From contig VXCM01000967.1 of assembly GCA_014773175.1 (NCBI GenBank), positions 62,001 to 126,000 of the forward strand: a stretch of DNA of 64,000 bases, written 5' to 3'. The DNA is from Lucifuga dentata (taxonomy: Eukaryota > Chordata > Actinopteri > Ophidiiformes > Bythitidae). The translations under genes and the position numbers were made by a program. Shown piece by piece: positions 36,999 to 46,920 of this stretch. Under the pieces are notes generated by a model. It searched no databases. It had not been told where the DNA came from and saw only the letters and a list, made by a program, of their open reading frames with translations. Position 1 is the first letter of the stretch. Each line of letters starts with the position of its first letter.

Positions 36999-39161
36999 AA
37001 ATATAAAGATGGTAAATTTTGTAATACTTTTGAAAATGTGTGTGAATGTGTGTGTGTTTGTGTGTGAGGGGTCAACAGAGAATGGGCCATCTGCCATTAC
37101 AGTGTCTAGCTCGTGTCTAGCCCAGTACAAGACCACAAATGCTGTCTTGTACTTCTGCTGAATCAGTGGGGGGGGGGNGAGCAAAATGAGGTGACAGACT
37201 GACAGAATCACAATCACAACAGCAGTGTCTCATTTTCCAGATTATAAGATGAAATATTGATGTTCCACTGAGGGATGTCTGTGTCAGGCATGGGTGTGAC
37301 TCCAACAGAGCTCCCAAATCACTATCAGCCGGTCAGTCAAAGCGCCCATCAAAACCTGATTGAGACTCTCCGCCTGTAGTCGAGTCTCAGTATAACTAGA
37401 TAACCACTCAGTCTCACCTAATCAAATCTTCTGGGCTTTAGACTTTGAATGTAGAACCAAAGATGCAAAGGTTGTGTGATCCTCTCATTAATAACATTCT
37501 CTGCAGGCTTGTGACATATCAGGTGACACCATCCGCATCATCAGGAATTAACAGTCTGCAGCCAGGAACATAACAGGAATCATAACCTACACAAAACCTG
37601 AAAGAGATGATCAGGTTTCACGTGCTCTAAAACATAGATTTGTAGCATTAAAACTAGCTGCACGAGCATAATGCATATACCTTCACGTACAGACTCTAGA
37701 TATAGCAATCGAGACTCTCCAATGAACATCTTCATTAGCATGTCCAAATTTTAAAGGGACAAAAAACAAGTATATGGTCCTTTCCATTTGTTACACTTCA
37801 ATTCAAAGTGTATGGGAGCCAGCAGGGACAAACTGTCTGCTGATTGGCAGTTCTGCTCATTATTTTGCCCACTGGTGCTCTCACCTACCGAATATATTTT
37901 TATACTCGGCCACCACTGCAAAGATGTGGGTTTGATTCCTGCTGCCACAGGCTCAATCATGGGTACCAAAACAAAACACAGTTGGCTGTGTTCAGGTTCC
38001 GTGGACCGTGGGTTCCTCCGATACTGATCATAAAACATAAAATGAAGTTTACAATCTGTTTTTTGATTGATTGATTGATTGATTTTATTCTCAGTGACCA
38101 CTTTTTACACTTTCGCTTTAGTATTGCAAAAGTTTGCTTGCTCCTGGTGGTTACATGACCTTACATAGTCACCAATTGATAACTACACTGAACAAGAATT
38201 TCAATGTAATACCTACAAAGTCTGCACTATTTGACATGTATTGTACCATTTTCCAAAAATATTCATAGAATGCTTATATAAAATTTTGTTGATATCCATA
38301 CCAGTTACCACTCCAATGCAAAATGAGGTTAAAACATCCATGGAATCAGACAATCCTCATACTGGGGAAAATAAAAAGGTCCCTCCAAAATGGCAAATTT
38401 TGTCAAACATCAAAATATAATGGTTGCAGTATTTTTTTTTTATCAATGAGAAGTTTGAAGTGTCTGAAAATAGATTTTTCTTGAAATGAGTAGGAATACT
38501 GGTCTGGTCTTTTAAGCCATAAATGCATTGTAAGCATTAGTCACATGTAGTTTTTAACAAACCAAACATCTTCAGTTGCCTAAATATATAAATCTATTGA
38601 TGTGTTACTCCAAGTCCATAGTGCAAAAGCAAAAACAAGCACAATACAAAGTGAGCGGTAGTTAAATTTAATTATTATTATTATTATTATTATTTTTTTT
38701 TTGTCAAGCACTGAATTAGGACATTTTAGGGTTTTGACACACTCTGACACTGACAGCTCATTAAGTGTAGTTTCAGATTTTTTGTTCATTCTACAGAATT
38801 CATGCATACAAACATGCTAGCACACACATGGCACACATGAAGAAGGGATCTGCAGTATGGCGGGCTGTGCTGACACACATTACTCTCTGTAGAGACTGAA
38901 CTCATCTGCAGCCTCCACATTGCCTATGCTAAAAAAAAGGGCTATAGAAAGAAGAGAAAGATGTAAGATAACGACAGAGAAAGATGTAACAGATGGAAAA
39001 TGAGGGTGAAAGAATAAAGAAAGGAAGGATTCATGTGATGAGCAGTGTGCAGAGAAAAAGTGAGGAAGAGAAAATAGGGGAGAAGGAGGAGTGCACAACA
39101 TTTACGGCGTGTCTCCTCTCCAGTCATGACTGAGCATCAGCCTCACCATGACAGAGCTCCC

Positions 39162-39175
39162 GTTCCCATGACAAC
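39162..39175. promoter_or_regulatory. X-box-like site near the candidate palm2 leader exon
   Basis: GTTCCCATGACAAC matches 12 of 14 positions of the palindromic RFX X-box. It sits about 130 bp downstream of the candidate leader donor on the transcript strand. Confidence 0.35.
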
Positions 39176-39306
39176 CCAGCCTGTCAGGTGGAGAGGAGAG
39201 AGATGGAGAGATGGAGGCAAGGAGAGGGAAAGACATGGCAGATAGATTCCATTATTCAGGAAGGAACAAGAGAGAGGGGGAGAAAGAAGGACAGAGATCT
39301 ACTCAC

Positions 39307-39347
39307 AGTGTTGCCGTGCCGTTTCTCTGCAAAGGTGCATCTGACAT
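39307..39347 (-). CDS. palm2: Candidate alternative palm2 leader exon (MSDAPLQRNGTAT)
   Basis: ATG at 39345-39347 opens 13 codons, MSDAPLQRNGTAT, plus two bases (CT), then the strong donor GTGAGT. The context at -3 is G. Joined to the acceptor directly before 29181, CT plus G gives Leu and the frame runs on into MSCEEAQLHKERLQALA without a stop. The upstream part of the exon is GA-rich on the transcript strand and shows more CpG than its surroundings, as expected for a promoter and 5' untranslated region. The in-frame join has a one-in-three chance of arising by accident, and I cannot match these 13 residues to a known isoform. It may equally be a non-coding first exon or not an exon at all. 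Confidence 0.45.
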
Positions 39348-39640
39348 GACTGCAACACACCTCTCTTTCCCTCCTCCTTCTCCTCCTCCTCCTCCTCCTC
39401 CTCCTCCTCCTTCTCTCCTCTGCTCCAGTGTCCTTCTCTCAGAGTCGTGTGCTCCTCTCCTCTTCCTACTCTTTGTCCTCTTCCTTCTTCGCCTCCCCGC
39501 TCCTCCTTATCCTCCTCCTCTCCTCCTGCCGTTCAGTGTGTGTTTGTCACGCCAGAATGTGTCAGAGCAGCTGCTGCCGTCGCTCCTGCATCTCCCTGCT
39601 CTGCCAGCAGGAGGGGATGGGCGTGTGTGTGTGTGTGTGT
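39348..39640 (-). promoter_or_regulatory. palm2: Possible palm2 promoter / 5' untranslated region
   Basis: On the minus strand this is a GAGGAG-rich sequence followed upstream by a CpG-containing part (CGACGGCAGCAGCTG). It contains a (CTC)n run at about 39380-39410. No TATA box is evident. The 224-codon plus-strand frame over it is a low-complexity artefact. Confidence 0.35.
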
Positions 39641-39658
39641 GTTTGTGTGTACGGGTGT

Positions 39659-39709
<51 letters not shown>
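39622..39709. repeat. Compound microsatellite (GT)n ... (GA)n
   Basis: A GT run is followed at 39661-39709 by about 24 GA units, upstream of the candidate palm2 leader. Confidence 0.95.
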
Positions 39710-39712
<3 letters not shown>

Positions 39713-41103
39713 CTTCAGGGAGTTACAGTATAATGAAAGGAGTGGCCAACCTGTCTCACTCAAGCTGCTACCCTGAGAACATTTTTCCTCAGAGACTGAA
39801 GAGAGATTCATTTAAAGCGACAGATGAAATACTCAAACCTGCTATTCAAACAAACCCTAAAATTCCATCTAGAACTGGACTGTAGCCCGCAGGATAAGTG
39901 CATACAGAAAAAAGAGGGTGAAAATAGAGGGTGTAATGAATGGATGGATAGATGGATGGATAGATATATGAATGGAGAGATGGCTTGAAAAGTAGGTGCT
40001 CCATAGCAGATTTGCCTATAAAGAAGGCAGTCAGCAAGTCAGCATGTGAGCTTTTAAGACCCCCCCCACAACCCCCCAACTCCCCAATGCAGCAGTGTAT
40101 TGAGTAGAGTTTTGCCGGTGGGGACTTGCTCCATTTATTAGCTCAGTGAGAAGCTCTGCAGCCTTTTTTTTTTTTTTTTTTTTTTNTTTTTTTTTTTTTT
40201 TTTTTGTTCTGAGCTTATTGTAAATAGCCGAAGGGGAAACTTTCAGGAAGAAATACATAGCTTTAAGAATTTTCTGTCCTTTCGTCTCTCCTTACTGATG
40301 TTTCTTACTTTCTTTCTCCTACCATGCTTCTGTTCTTTCCTTTTTTTTCCACAGCAGGAACAAACACAGGTGCAACTAATAACATTAATGATGCTCTGTT
40401 CTATTTAATTATGTCAGTGACTCAACATTAGCTGCATGTGTGTTTTACAAGTGAATGTCTGCTGTGGAAACGTCAATTCCTCCCTTTACTGACTTTCCCA
40501 ACTTTCCTCCTATTATGTTACGCTCTCTCTTGCACTCTCTCTCTCTCTCTCTTCCTTTATTCCTTCAGTTTTTTAGTTTTTTTTGTTTTTAACTCTCTTT
40601 TTAAATTCATCTCTGTTGGGAATCTGGTTTCTTCAAGACTTGAACAAGTTTCCTTTGCAGAATAAATAAGTTGTGTTGAGGTGTAAACAGTGCAGGAACC
40701 AATCCCAGAGACAAGATGCCAGCCAACGCATCACAATATTTCCAGCTTCTGATGATGAATCACCACCTGGTCACAAAATACTAAGCAGGGGTGCAATAGT
40801 AACAGTGCACTGTAAGTATTTATTAATTCATTTGAATGACAATCCTGTCTTTACTTGGAAGTAAACTTGAAGTGATGAAATGTAATTGTTTGGAATGTAA
40901 AGTTAGTTTTTTCTGTTTTATGTTTCACTAAATTTGTCTTGTTTTTACCCAGAAATATGCAAAAGTCCTCTACTATAGTCCTAACAGTCCTTTTGATTCT
41001 ATCAGATAGATACAGTAGATAGATATATAGATAGATAAAACAGTAAACAAGGAGGGAAAAAATCTGCAAAATCAGAAAACTTAAAAAGAAATCTTTGGGA
41101 GTT

Positions 41104-41232
41104 TATAAATAAATCACACACACAAAAAAAAAGAAAAAAAAAACAAAACTTAATGATTCCAGAAAGCNTATAAATAAATCACACACACAAAAAAAAAGAA
41201 AAAAAAAACAAAACTTAATGATTCCAGAAAGC
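41104..41232. other. Assembly duplication around a single N
   Basis: The 64 bases at 41104-41167 recur exactly at 41169-41232 with only an N between. The size matches the duplication at 35078-35204, which points to contigs overlapping by the assembler word length. Confidence 0.85.
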
Positions 41233-41708
41233 TCTTGATTTTCTGCTTGATGCCGGAAAAACAGCAGGGGAAAAAATCTGGAAGTTACTAAATAAATAAA
41301 TAAAATTCAAACAGTTAAAAAGATTAAAAAAAAAAAAAAAAAAAACTATTAAAAAGTTTGAAAAATTGTAGAAAAAAAATAAATTCTAGAAAATTCTTCC
41401 ATAATGATTGTCACTTGCACCATGACACTTGCTCAGTTATTTATGTTTGTCAGAAAAGAAAATATTTTCATGATTAAAAATGTGTCCTCCTGTATAGTAA
41501 ATGATTTGTAATGACAGATTTTTAGGTGCCAAATGAAAAACAACAAGGAAGAAAGGAAGGAAGAAAGAAACATGGATTGTATTCTGCAAAGACCAAACAC
41601 TGGTAGTATCATATTCCAGACTCAAAGGACAAAGTGAAGGTCCTAACTCTTAAAGTGCCAAGAAGTTTTCCCAGCTGTCACGCACTTATGTATTTCCGCT
41701 TGTAGAGA

Positions 41709-41711
<3 letters not shown>

Positions 41712-41754
<43 letters not shown>
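41712..41754. repeat. Microsatellite (CT)n
   Basis: About 21 uninterrupted CT units. Confidence 0.97.
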
Positions 41755-41757
<3 letters not shown>

Positions 41758-42148
41758 CATAGTTATCACGTTGCATGGTATGCCAGTTATCCCAAGGCTG
41801 CTCTTCAGGTTTAGGTAGCAGTAGTGACCTTAAATGGGCATCAGACATGCACACACATCATCAGTCTTTCCTTACACACATTCAACAAGGCACTTAACTC
41901 TCAAGTCCTGCAGTGAAGCTTAGTGGCCACCAGTAGATGCCGTTTGTTCCGGTTGTTTGAAGCCTCTACTTGTGGGTAACTTAAGAATGTGACAGAGAAG
42001 AAAAAAAAAATGTCCGCCATCACATATCCAATGCAAATTTTCTCTTCTTGAATGCATTTCATTTGAGGTTTTTTGGGATTTTGCTTGTTGAAAATGTACT
42101 TTGTAGCTGGTGATGGTAAAACTTGTCCAATTTAAAGTATGGAGTGCA

Positions 42149-42162
42149 TTGCCATCTTGTGG
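42149..42162 (-). promoter_or_regulatory. CTCF-like motif (reverse)
   Basis: TTGCCATCTTGTGG matches the reverse complement of the CTCF core closely. It is a single motif without occupancy evidence. Confidence 0.3.
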
Positions 42163-42884
42163 ATCTGTTATGACACTACATGTGGTCTTTGAGCTTTTTT
42201 TTTTTTTTTTTTTTTTTTAAGTGTTCTCTTAGTTTTCAGCTTCACATCATCAGAAATCCACTAATTCATAAAATCCTTCCACTCAGGGAAGCCTATAGCG
42301 TTTAAACCGACCAACCTATTGAAAAGCTTCTGATGTGCATGTTTACCTTATTTGCATTAGAGAAGCTGATCTTGAATACTGCTTTGAGTGTTTTAAGTTC
42401 AGAATTGATCAGAAATTAAATAAATAAATAACGTGAATCATGTGCAGGAGAAAACCTTTAACAGAATGTGACTAATATTCACATTCAGCGAACATGGAAA
42501 AGAAACATTCCATCTGATTTGGTCCAGAACTGACCACATGCGTGTGACTGCGGATCCACTTAAGCTGAATAAATGTACAGCCTCTTTGCACATGCATAAG
42601 AGAGGTTACAAAACTATACGAAAAGATCAGACCGTTGTCATGCCAATTAGTAAGACAATAAATTACACCACTTTGGAGAAATAGAAAATAAATCTCTTTA
42701 GAACTAACATAGTTTGTGGTCACTAATCCTGATAATTGTGTTGGATAAGAGACACTAGAGATCAAGTTATTAAATAATAATGTGATTTTAACTGTTCTGT
42801 TAAACTGGTCTGCAGTGCTAATGCATAATTGATGGGAATAGAATAAAATAATACACTGAGGCCCACTGTAGGGACACAGGACAT

Positions 42885-42898
42885 CCAGCAGATGGCAC
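42885..42898 (+). promoter_or_regulatory. CTCF-like motif (forward)
   Basis: CCAGCAGATGGCAC matches the CTCF core (CCASYAGRKGGCAS). It faces opposite to the motif at 42149 and lies just before a MITE fragment. Confidence 0.3.
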
Positions 42899-42932
42899 TG
42901 CTAGTCATGACAATACACTCCAAAGATGCTTT

Positions 42933-43360
42933 TTAAAGGACATCCTGGAAGTTTTGCATGTTTGAGCCCATTATTACCCACACTCAGTTGTATTACTGCT
43001 AACCATTTTCCAAAGCCCTAAAACATTTACATTTTTGTGTTATTTTTTCTCCTAATCCTTCAAAATCAAATGTTCAGATAAATCCAAATGAAAATTCAAT
43101 GTTTTGTCTGCTAACACTTATGCACAATTATGAAGTCACAGTCATTTTAATTTCTCAGGAAAAGCAGTCTTCTTCTGGGACTATATTCACTGGTGGAGAG
43201 ATACTGCATAGCTCCGTGTTGGACTGGGTAAATTTTAGTAATTTCTACCAAAAAATTTAATATAAGTTGTGTTTGCTGTGATGGATTGCCTATCTCAAGC
43301 ACATTTCAAGTCTCTACAAGCTGATTTTAATAGCATGTTGAAAAGAATTGAAATACCTAG
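42933..43360 (+). mobile_element. TTAA-flanked MITE, copy D (right end lost)
   Basis: It begins TTAAAGGACATCCTGGAAG with GTTTTGCATGTTTGAGCCC following. The inner part has the same order as the copy at 58500 (CCTAATCCTTCAAAATCAAATG, CAATGTTTTGTC, GGACTATATTCACTGG, CAAGCTGATTTTAATAGC). The match fades at about 43360 without the closing inverted repeat. Confidence 0.65.
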
Positions 43361-44486
43361 AGATTCAAATAATTTAAGAGGATAATCAAATAGTATGAAA
43401 AACAAAGGACTGTCGCTGGTTGTAAATTATTTATTGGTAATGGTTCAAAAAGGGAGTAGTGTATGTATGAAAAATATGCACTAAGGATATCAGTAATGAT
43501 CATTAGTCCTCAGCATCAGAGTGAAAATAGATGCTGGACATCTATATGCTCTGTGATAAGTTTACAAAAGTCACTTTTATATGAAATATGAGTTGTTATA
43601 TCCTTTTGCTCCTATTCCTTTAATGTCAAACAACCAAAAAAAGGAAAACAAATGACATACAATAAATTCCAATGTGATGATGTGGCTTATTATTGTGAAA
43701 GTTCTTCTGGAAACATAAAAAATTCTCCTAAACTCTGCCGATCAAATAATTTTCTGAATAATTTAGGCCATGCAGCTCAAGGAATTCTCAAGGATGTTTT
43801 CTAATCTAAAGACTTGCAGCATAAACTGAGCTTGCAAAAGTTAGGCTGCTGATGTGAGGAGAGACATGAGGTGACGTATTCTGATTAATCATCAGGATCC
43901 CACTGGGTTCAACGTTCAGCTATATTCACTCCCCAAACAGTATGAATAAAACTTGAGAGCAGAGACTGTTAATTTTTCATTCCAGTCTGTTTGCTGGTCA
44001 GCCAGCTCCATTAGAGACAGTCTACAGAAACAAAGGCTGGGTTAAAAGTTGAGTTGAGACCTCTGGGGGAATCTGAGGTTGTACGTATAAAGACAGACAG
44101 CCAGCCAGACAGACAGAAAGACAGACAGACAGACAAAAGGAGCTTCCTGATCTTAAAAGAAAAGGGGAAAACCCTGTTAGCTTTAAATGGGAATCCCAAG
44201 TACTGGTTGGGGAGGAGAAGGGGAACTTTGCTCAGAAGGTGGAGTACGTGTGGAGAAGTGTGTGTGTGTGTGAGTGCCCACGCATGCGCTTTCATAAGTA
44301 AATGTTTGTTTTGGTCGTTAATGTGTGTTTATAGTTATAGATGTTCAAGATGCGCTTATGTGTATGTAGAGGCATGTGTATAGGTTTGTGTGTGGGTGCG
44401 CATGTGTGCATGTGCATGTGCGCACATCTGTGGCATGCAAAAGAAGGCCAGGGCCCCCGAGACAAATGCTGCTGCCTATCCGCTCC

Positions 44487-44500
44487 GTTGCCATGGCAAC
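44487..44500. promoter_or_regulatory. Perfect palindromic RFX X-box
   Basis: GTTGCCATGGCAAC is the ideal two-sided X-box. Adjacent sequence is unusually G/C-rich for the area. Binding by RFX factors is inference. Confidence 0.6.
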
Positions 44501-44572
44501 AGGGAGATGGGAAAGGCTCTGTTGGAAATGCCATTAAGATGGAGAGCAGCACACCACTGCATGCCTGCACAT

Positions 44573-44573
<1 letters not shown>

Positions 44574-44621
<48 letters not shown>
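44574..44621. repeat. Microsatellite (CA)n
   Basis: About 24 uninterrupted CA units, followed by AGAGC. Confidence 0.97.
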
Positions 44622-44624
<3 letters not shown>

Positions 44625-44857
44625 CATATAAGCACAGTGTATTCTCATGAAGACAATATACACATACATACTGATACACACACTTGCTTAGAAAGGTCTC
44701 GGGTTTTTCTGTGTCATTTGTGCTGTTGTGATGTTTATCAAATGAGATATTTGATTGGTTTGTTGAACCATGTAACCCAGCTACAACTACAACATCAATA
44801 TCACAATTAATGGTTTGCACTTCCCCTGTGTGTGTGCAACAATGGGATCAAATTAAA

Positions 44858-44860
<3 letters not shown>

Positions 44861-44909
<49 letters not shown>
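44861..44909. repeat. Microsatellite (GA)n
   Basis: About 24 uninterrupted GA units. Confidence 0.97.
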
Positions 44910-45099
44910 CTTTGCTGGTTATTTTTCTTTACCTTCATCTCCTTTAACTTGTGAGTATAGTACATTTACAAAAACAGAAAATAGTCTAGTGTGTGTGTGT
45001 CCATGTGTGTGTCTGTGTGTGTGTGGGCGCACGTATATATGTACTGTAAAAAAAAATTGGCATTTTTTATGTAAGGCTCATATCACTCTCCTACTGTCT

Positions 45100-45141
<42 letters not shown>

Positions 45142-45844
45142 TTGAATATATTCCAACTTCTGTAGATACACTGTACGTGCTTTTGCATTGTGACTTGTCA
45201 ACAGTCTATCACATTTTACTTGCGTGTGTGTGTGTGTGTGTGTGTGTGTCCTCAGTGCAGTCATGTTCATCCTGACCACCCACCGTAAACTCTGTGACAT
45301 TCACCTCCCACCCTGAAAGCTCACTGAGCCGATACTCCGTGTGCATCAGCAGCTCAATCGGTCGTGTCAAACTGTGTGGAAACTTCACCTGTCAGCTGAG
45401 TGCTCTGCTGGAGTATCTTCTGCTCTTTGCTAACATTCTCTCCCTCATTCACTGCAGATCATTGTTAAGATCTGATCGCACTGTGATATACCTGCTACCT
45501 TTTTTCTTTATTTAGCATTCCAAAGTAACTATCTCGAGGGAAAATGTTATCTGAGGTACTTCTTGTAAAGATGGAGTGAAATGTGTGTGAAGTCTGGCAT
45601 CTGATGGGAAGTGAACTAGCCGTCAGCCATCTCTGTTTGGCTGGTCTTTGCTGTCAAGGCAAGACTTTGTTTTTGTTGTGTTCCGCAGAGATTACATATA
45701 CATGCAGATTAGGAACCCAGTCATATATTATCATACCAGAGACATGATGTGTACATGGAACATAGAGTAACTGGATTATTCATATATATCCATATGTGCT
45801 TTTTGACATTATCAAGTCTCTCCTCAGTAGACCTTCAATTCAAT

Positions 45845-46615
45845 ATACTTGTTACGTCCCCAAATTGGTCTGGGGAGAACGGGGAGTAACATAAAACTGA
45901 ATGAAAAAAAGTAGTCTGTTCAATGAGTTACCAGATTTGCCAGAATTAGCAGCTTCAATCAAACTTCAGGGAGAGCCAAGGCCAAAATAACAAACAAACT
46001 AACCCTAACTACAAACAAAAGGATCAGCCTACTAGACTATCAAAATAAGAATTACAATACTAAACCTATCTGCCTATCTGTGAAAAACACAGGAGAAAAC
46101 AGGAACAAAACAAAATGGCAGCTCTCCCTACCATGTGTCTTGGCAGAACCAACAGAGTCCAAAAAAAAAAAAAAAAAAAAAAAATTACACAATGGAAGTT
46201 CAACACAAAACACTGAAAGTTCAACTAACAATTATATAATTCCACAGACAATGCAAACACAAGAGCTATACTGTTAAAACTACACAGAATCGAATAGCTC
46301 AGAAAACAATCATGAGAGCTATATTACAGAACAAATAGCTCAGAATACAACTACGAGAGCTATGTTAAAAACCACACAGAAACAATCAGAACACAGGTAG
46401 CAACAGCAAAAGCAAGTCAGCAGCAAAGTGGCCAGAGGCCCTGAAGTGCAAGTTCTCAGTCCTGCAATAGTCCCAGTTGGTCTGTGATTGGTTGATAGAT
46501 CCTCCAGGTACAGCCAACGGAGGGAGGAGTGGGAGGACCTGCAGCTTAGAGACACAGCCTGAGTAACAGCACACACAATATAATACAGTCACCTATAGGG
46601 GGATGTAACAATACT
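45845..46615. mobile_element. Solo LTR with 5-bp target-site duplication
   Basis: The 761-bp body at 45850-46610 starts TGTTACGTCCCC and ends GGGGATGTAACA, the TG...CA inverted ends of LTR retrotransposons. It is flanked on both sides by ATACT (45845-45849 and 46611-46615), a perfect 5-bp target-site duplication. There is no internal gag or pol, so recombination between two LTRs has left one. The long open frames are absent and the A-run at 46159-46183 is uninterrupted. Transcription direction is uncertain; the minus strand looks more like the sense strand. The perfect duplication argues for a fairly recent insertion. Family (Gypsy-like or other) cannot be told without the internal part. Confidence 0.85.
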
Positions 46616-46667
46616 CAATGAGTTCAGCGCTTGTGAACTGACTTTGCATTAACGACTCTTTGCTAGA

Positions 46668-46920
46668 TTTAGAGGTGGAACAGTGACTCGCTGTTTATCG
46701 CTGCTCGCTCCCATCAAAAAGGTCCTGGGTTACAGTCGCTCTGGCTTCCTCCCAACTCCAAAACCACGTGGGTTTAGCAAATTGGAAGCCCTAAAATGCT
46801 TGTAGGAGTGAAATGGTTTGTGTGTGTGTGTGTAGTCCTGTGATGGACTGGTGGCCTGTTCAGGGTGCCCTGCCTTGCTCCCAGTGACCGCTGGGGTGTT
46901 CTTTGCAAAGAAAGGTTAAA
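46668..46920 (+). mobile_element. tRNA-derived SINE-like element common in teleosts (degenerate)
   Basis: The order is typical: GGTGGAACAGTGACTCGCTG as the diverged tRNA-like head, AAGGTCCTGGGTTACAG as the B-box region, GGCTTCCTCCCAACTCCAAA, GTGATGGACTGGTGGCCTG and TTCAGGGTGCCCTGCC towards the 3' end. I know this series from many fish genomes, usually with higher identity, so this copy is old. A (GT)n expansion lies inside at about 46818. Confidence 0.7.

Larger units (their letters stand above)
29182..39306 (-). other. palm2: Candidate first palm2 intron (10.1 kb) or upstream region
   Basis: If the leader exon at 39307-39347 is real this is intron 1. It holds (GA)n tracts, a hAT-like copy (about 30350-30990), a 540-bp pyrimidine tract (31540-32085), an RTE-like LINE end (33186-33725), (TATC)n arrays (33736, 36933), a MITE with an assembly duplication (34843-35267), a perfect 135-bp direct repeat (35547-35845) and Ns at 30646, 31667, 33802, 35141 and 37178. 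At 37741-38100 one segment has a B-box-like GGTTTGATTCC but no clear A box. I saw no additional exon. Confidence 0.55.
39710..45849. other. Gene-free stretch upstream of palm2
   Basis: I see no coding exon here. It contains a T-run with an N (40186), an assembly duplication (41104-41232), a (CT)n (41712), T- and A-runs, three CTCF-like motifs between 41.9 and 42.9 kb, a MITE fragment (42933), (CA)n and (GA)n microsatellites (44574, 44861), and a perfect palindromic X-box (44487). A 50-codon open minus frame at 45250-45400 has no recognisable homology. Confidence 0.6.

Noticed and set aside
37741..38100. B-box-like GGTTTGATTCC suggesting a tRNA gene or SINE
   Set aside because: No A box at the right distance, no cloverleaf and no second copy in the window.
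39211..39885. 224-codon plus-strand frame, the longest in the window
   Set aside because: It is built from (CTC)n, (GT)n and (GA)n tracts and gives runs of P, S, V-C and R-E. It lies opposite the candidate palm2 leader and has no domain.
44292..44681. 129-codon minus frame
   Set aside because: Mostly encoded by the (CA)n microsatellite and neighbouring TG-rich sequence.
45250..45400. About 50 open minus-strand codons containing ELLMHTEYRLSELSGW
   Set aside because: It looks protein-like, but there is no pyrimidine tract at the possible acceptor and no family I recognise. A frame this long is expected by chance.
46340..46592. Two overlapping minus frames
   Set aside because: They lie entirely inside the solo LTR and have no gag or pol character.
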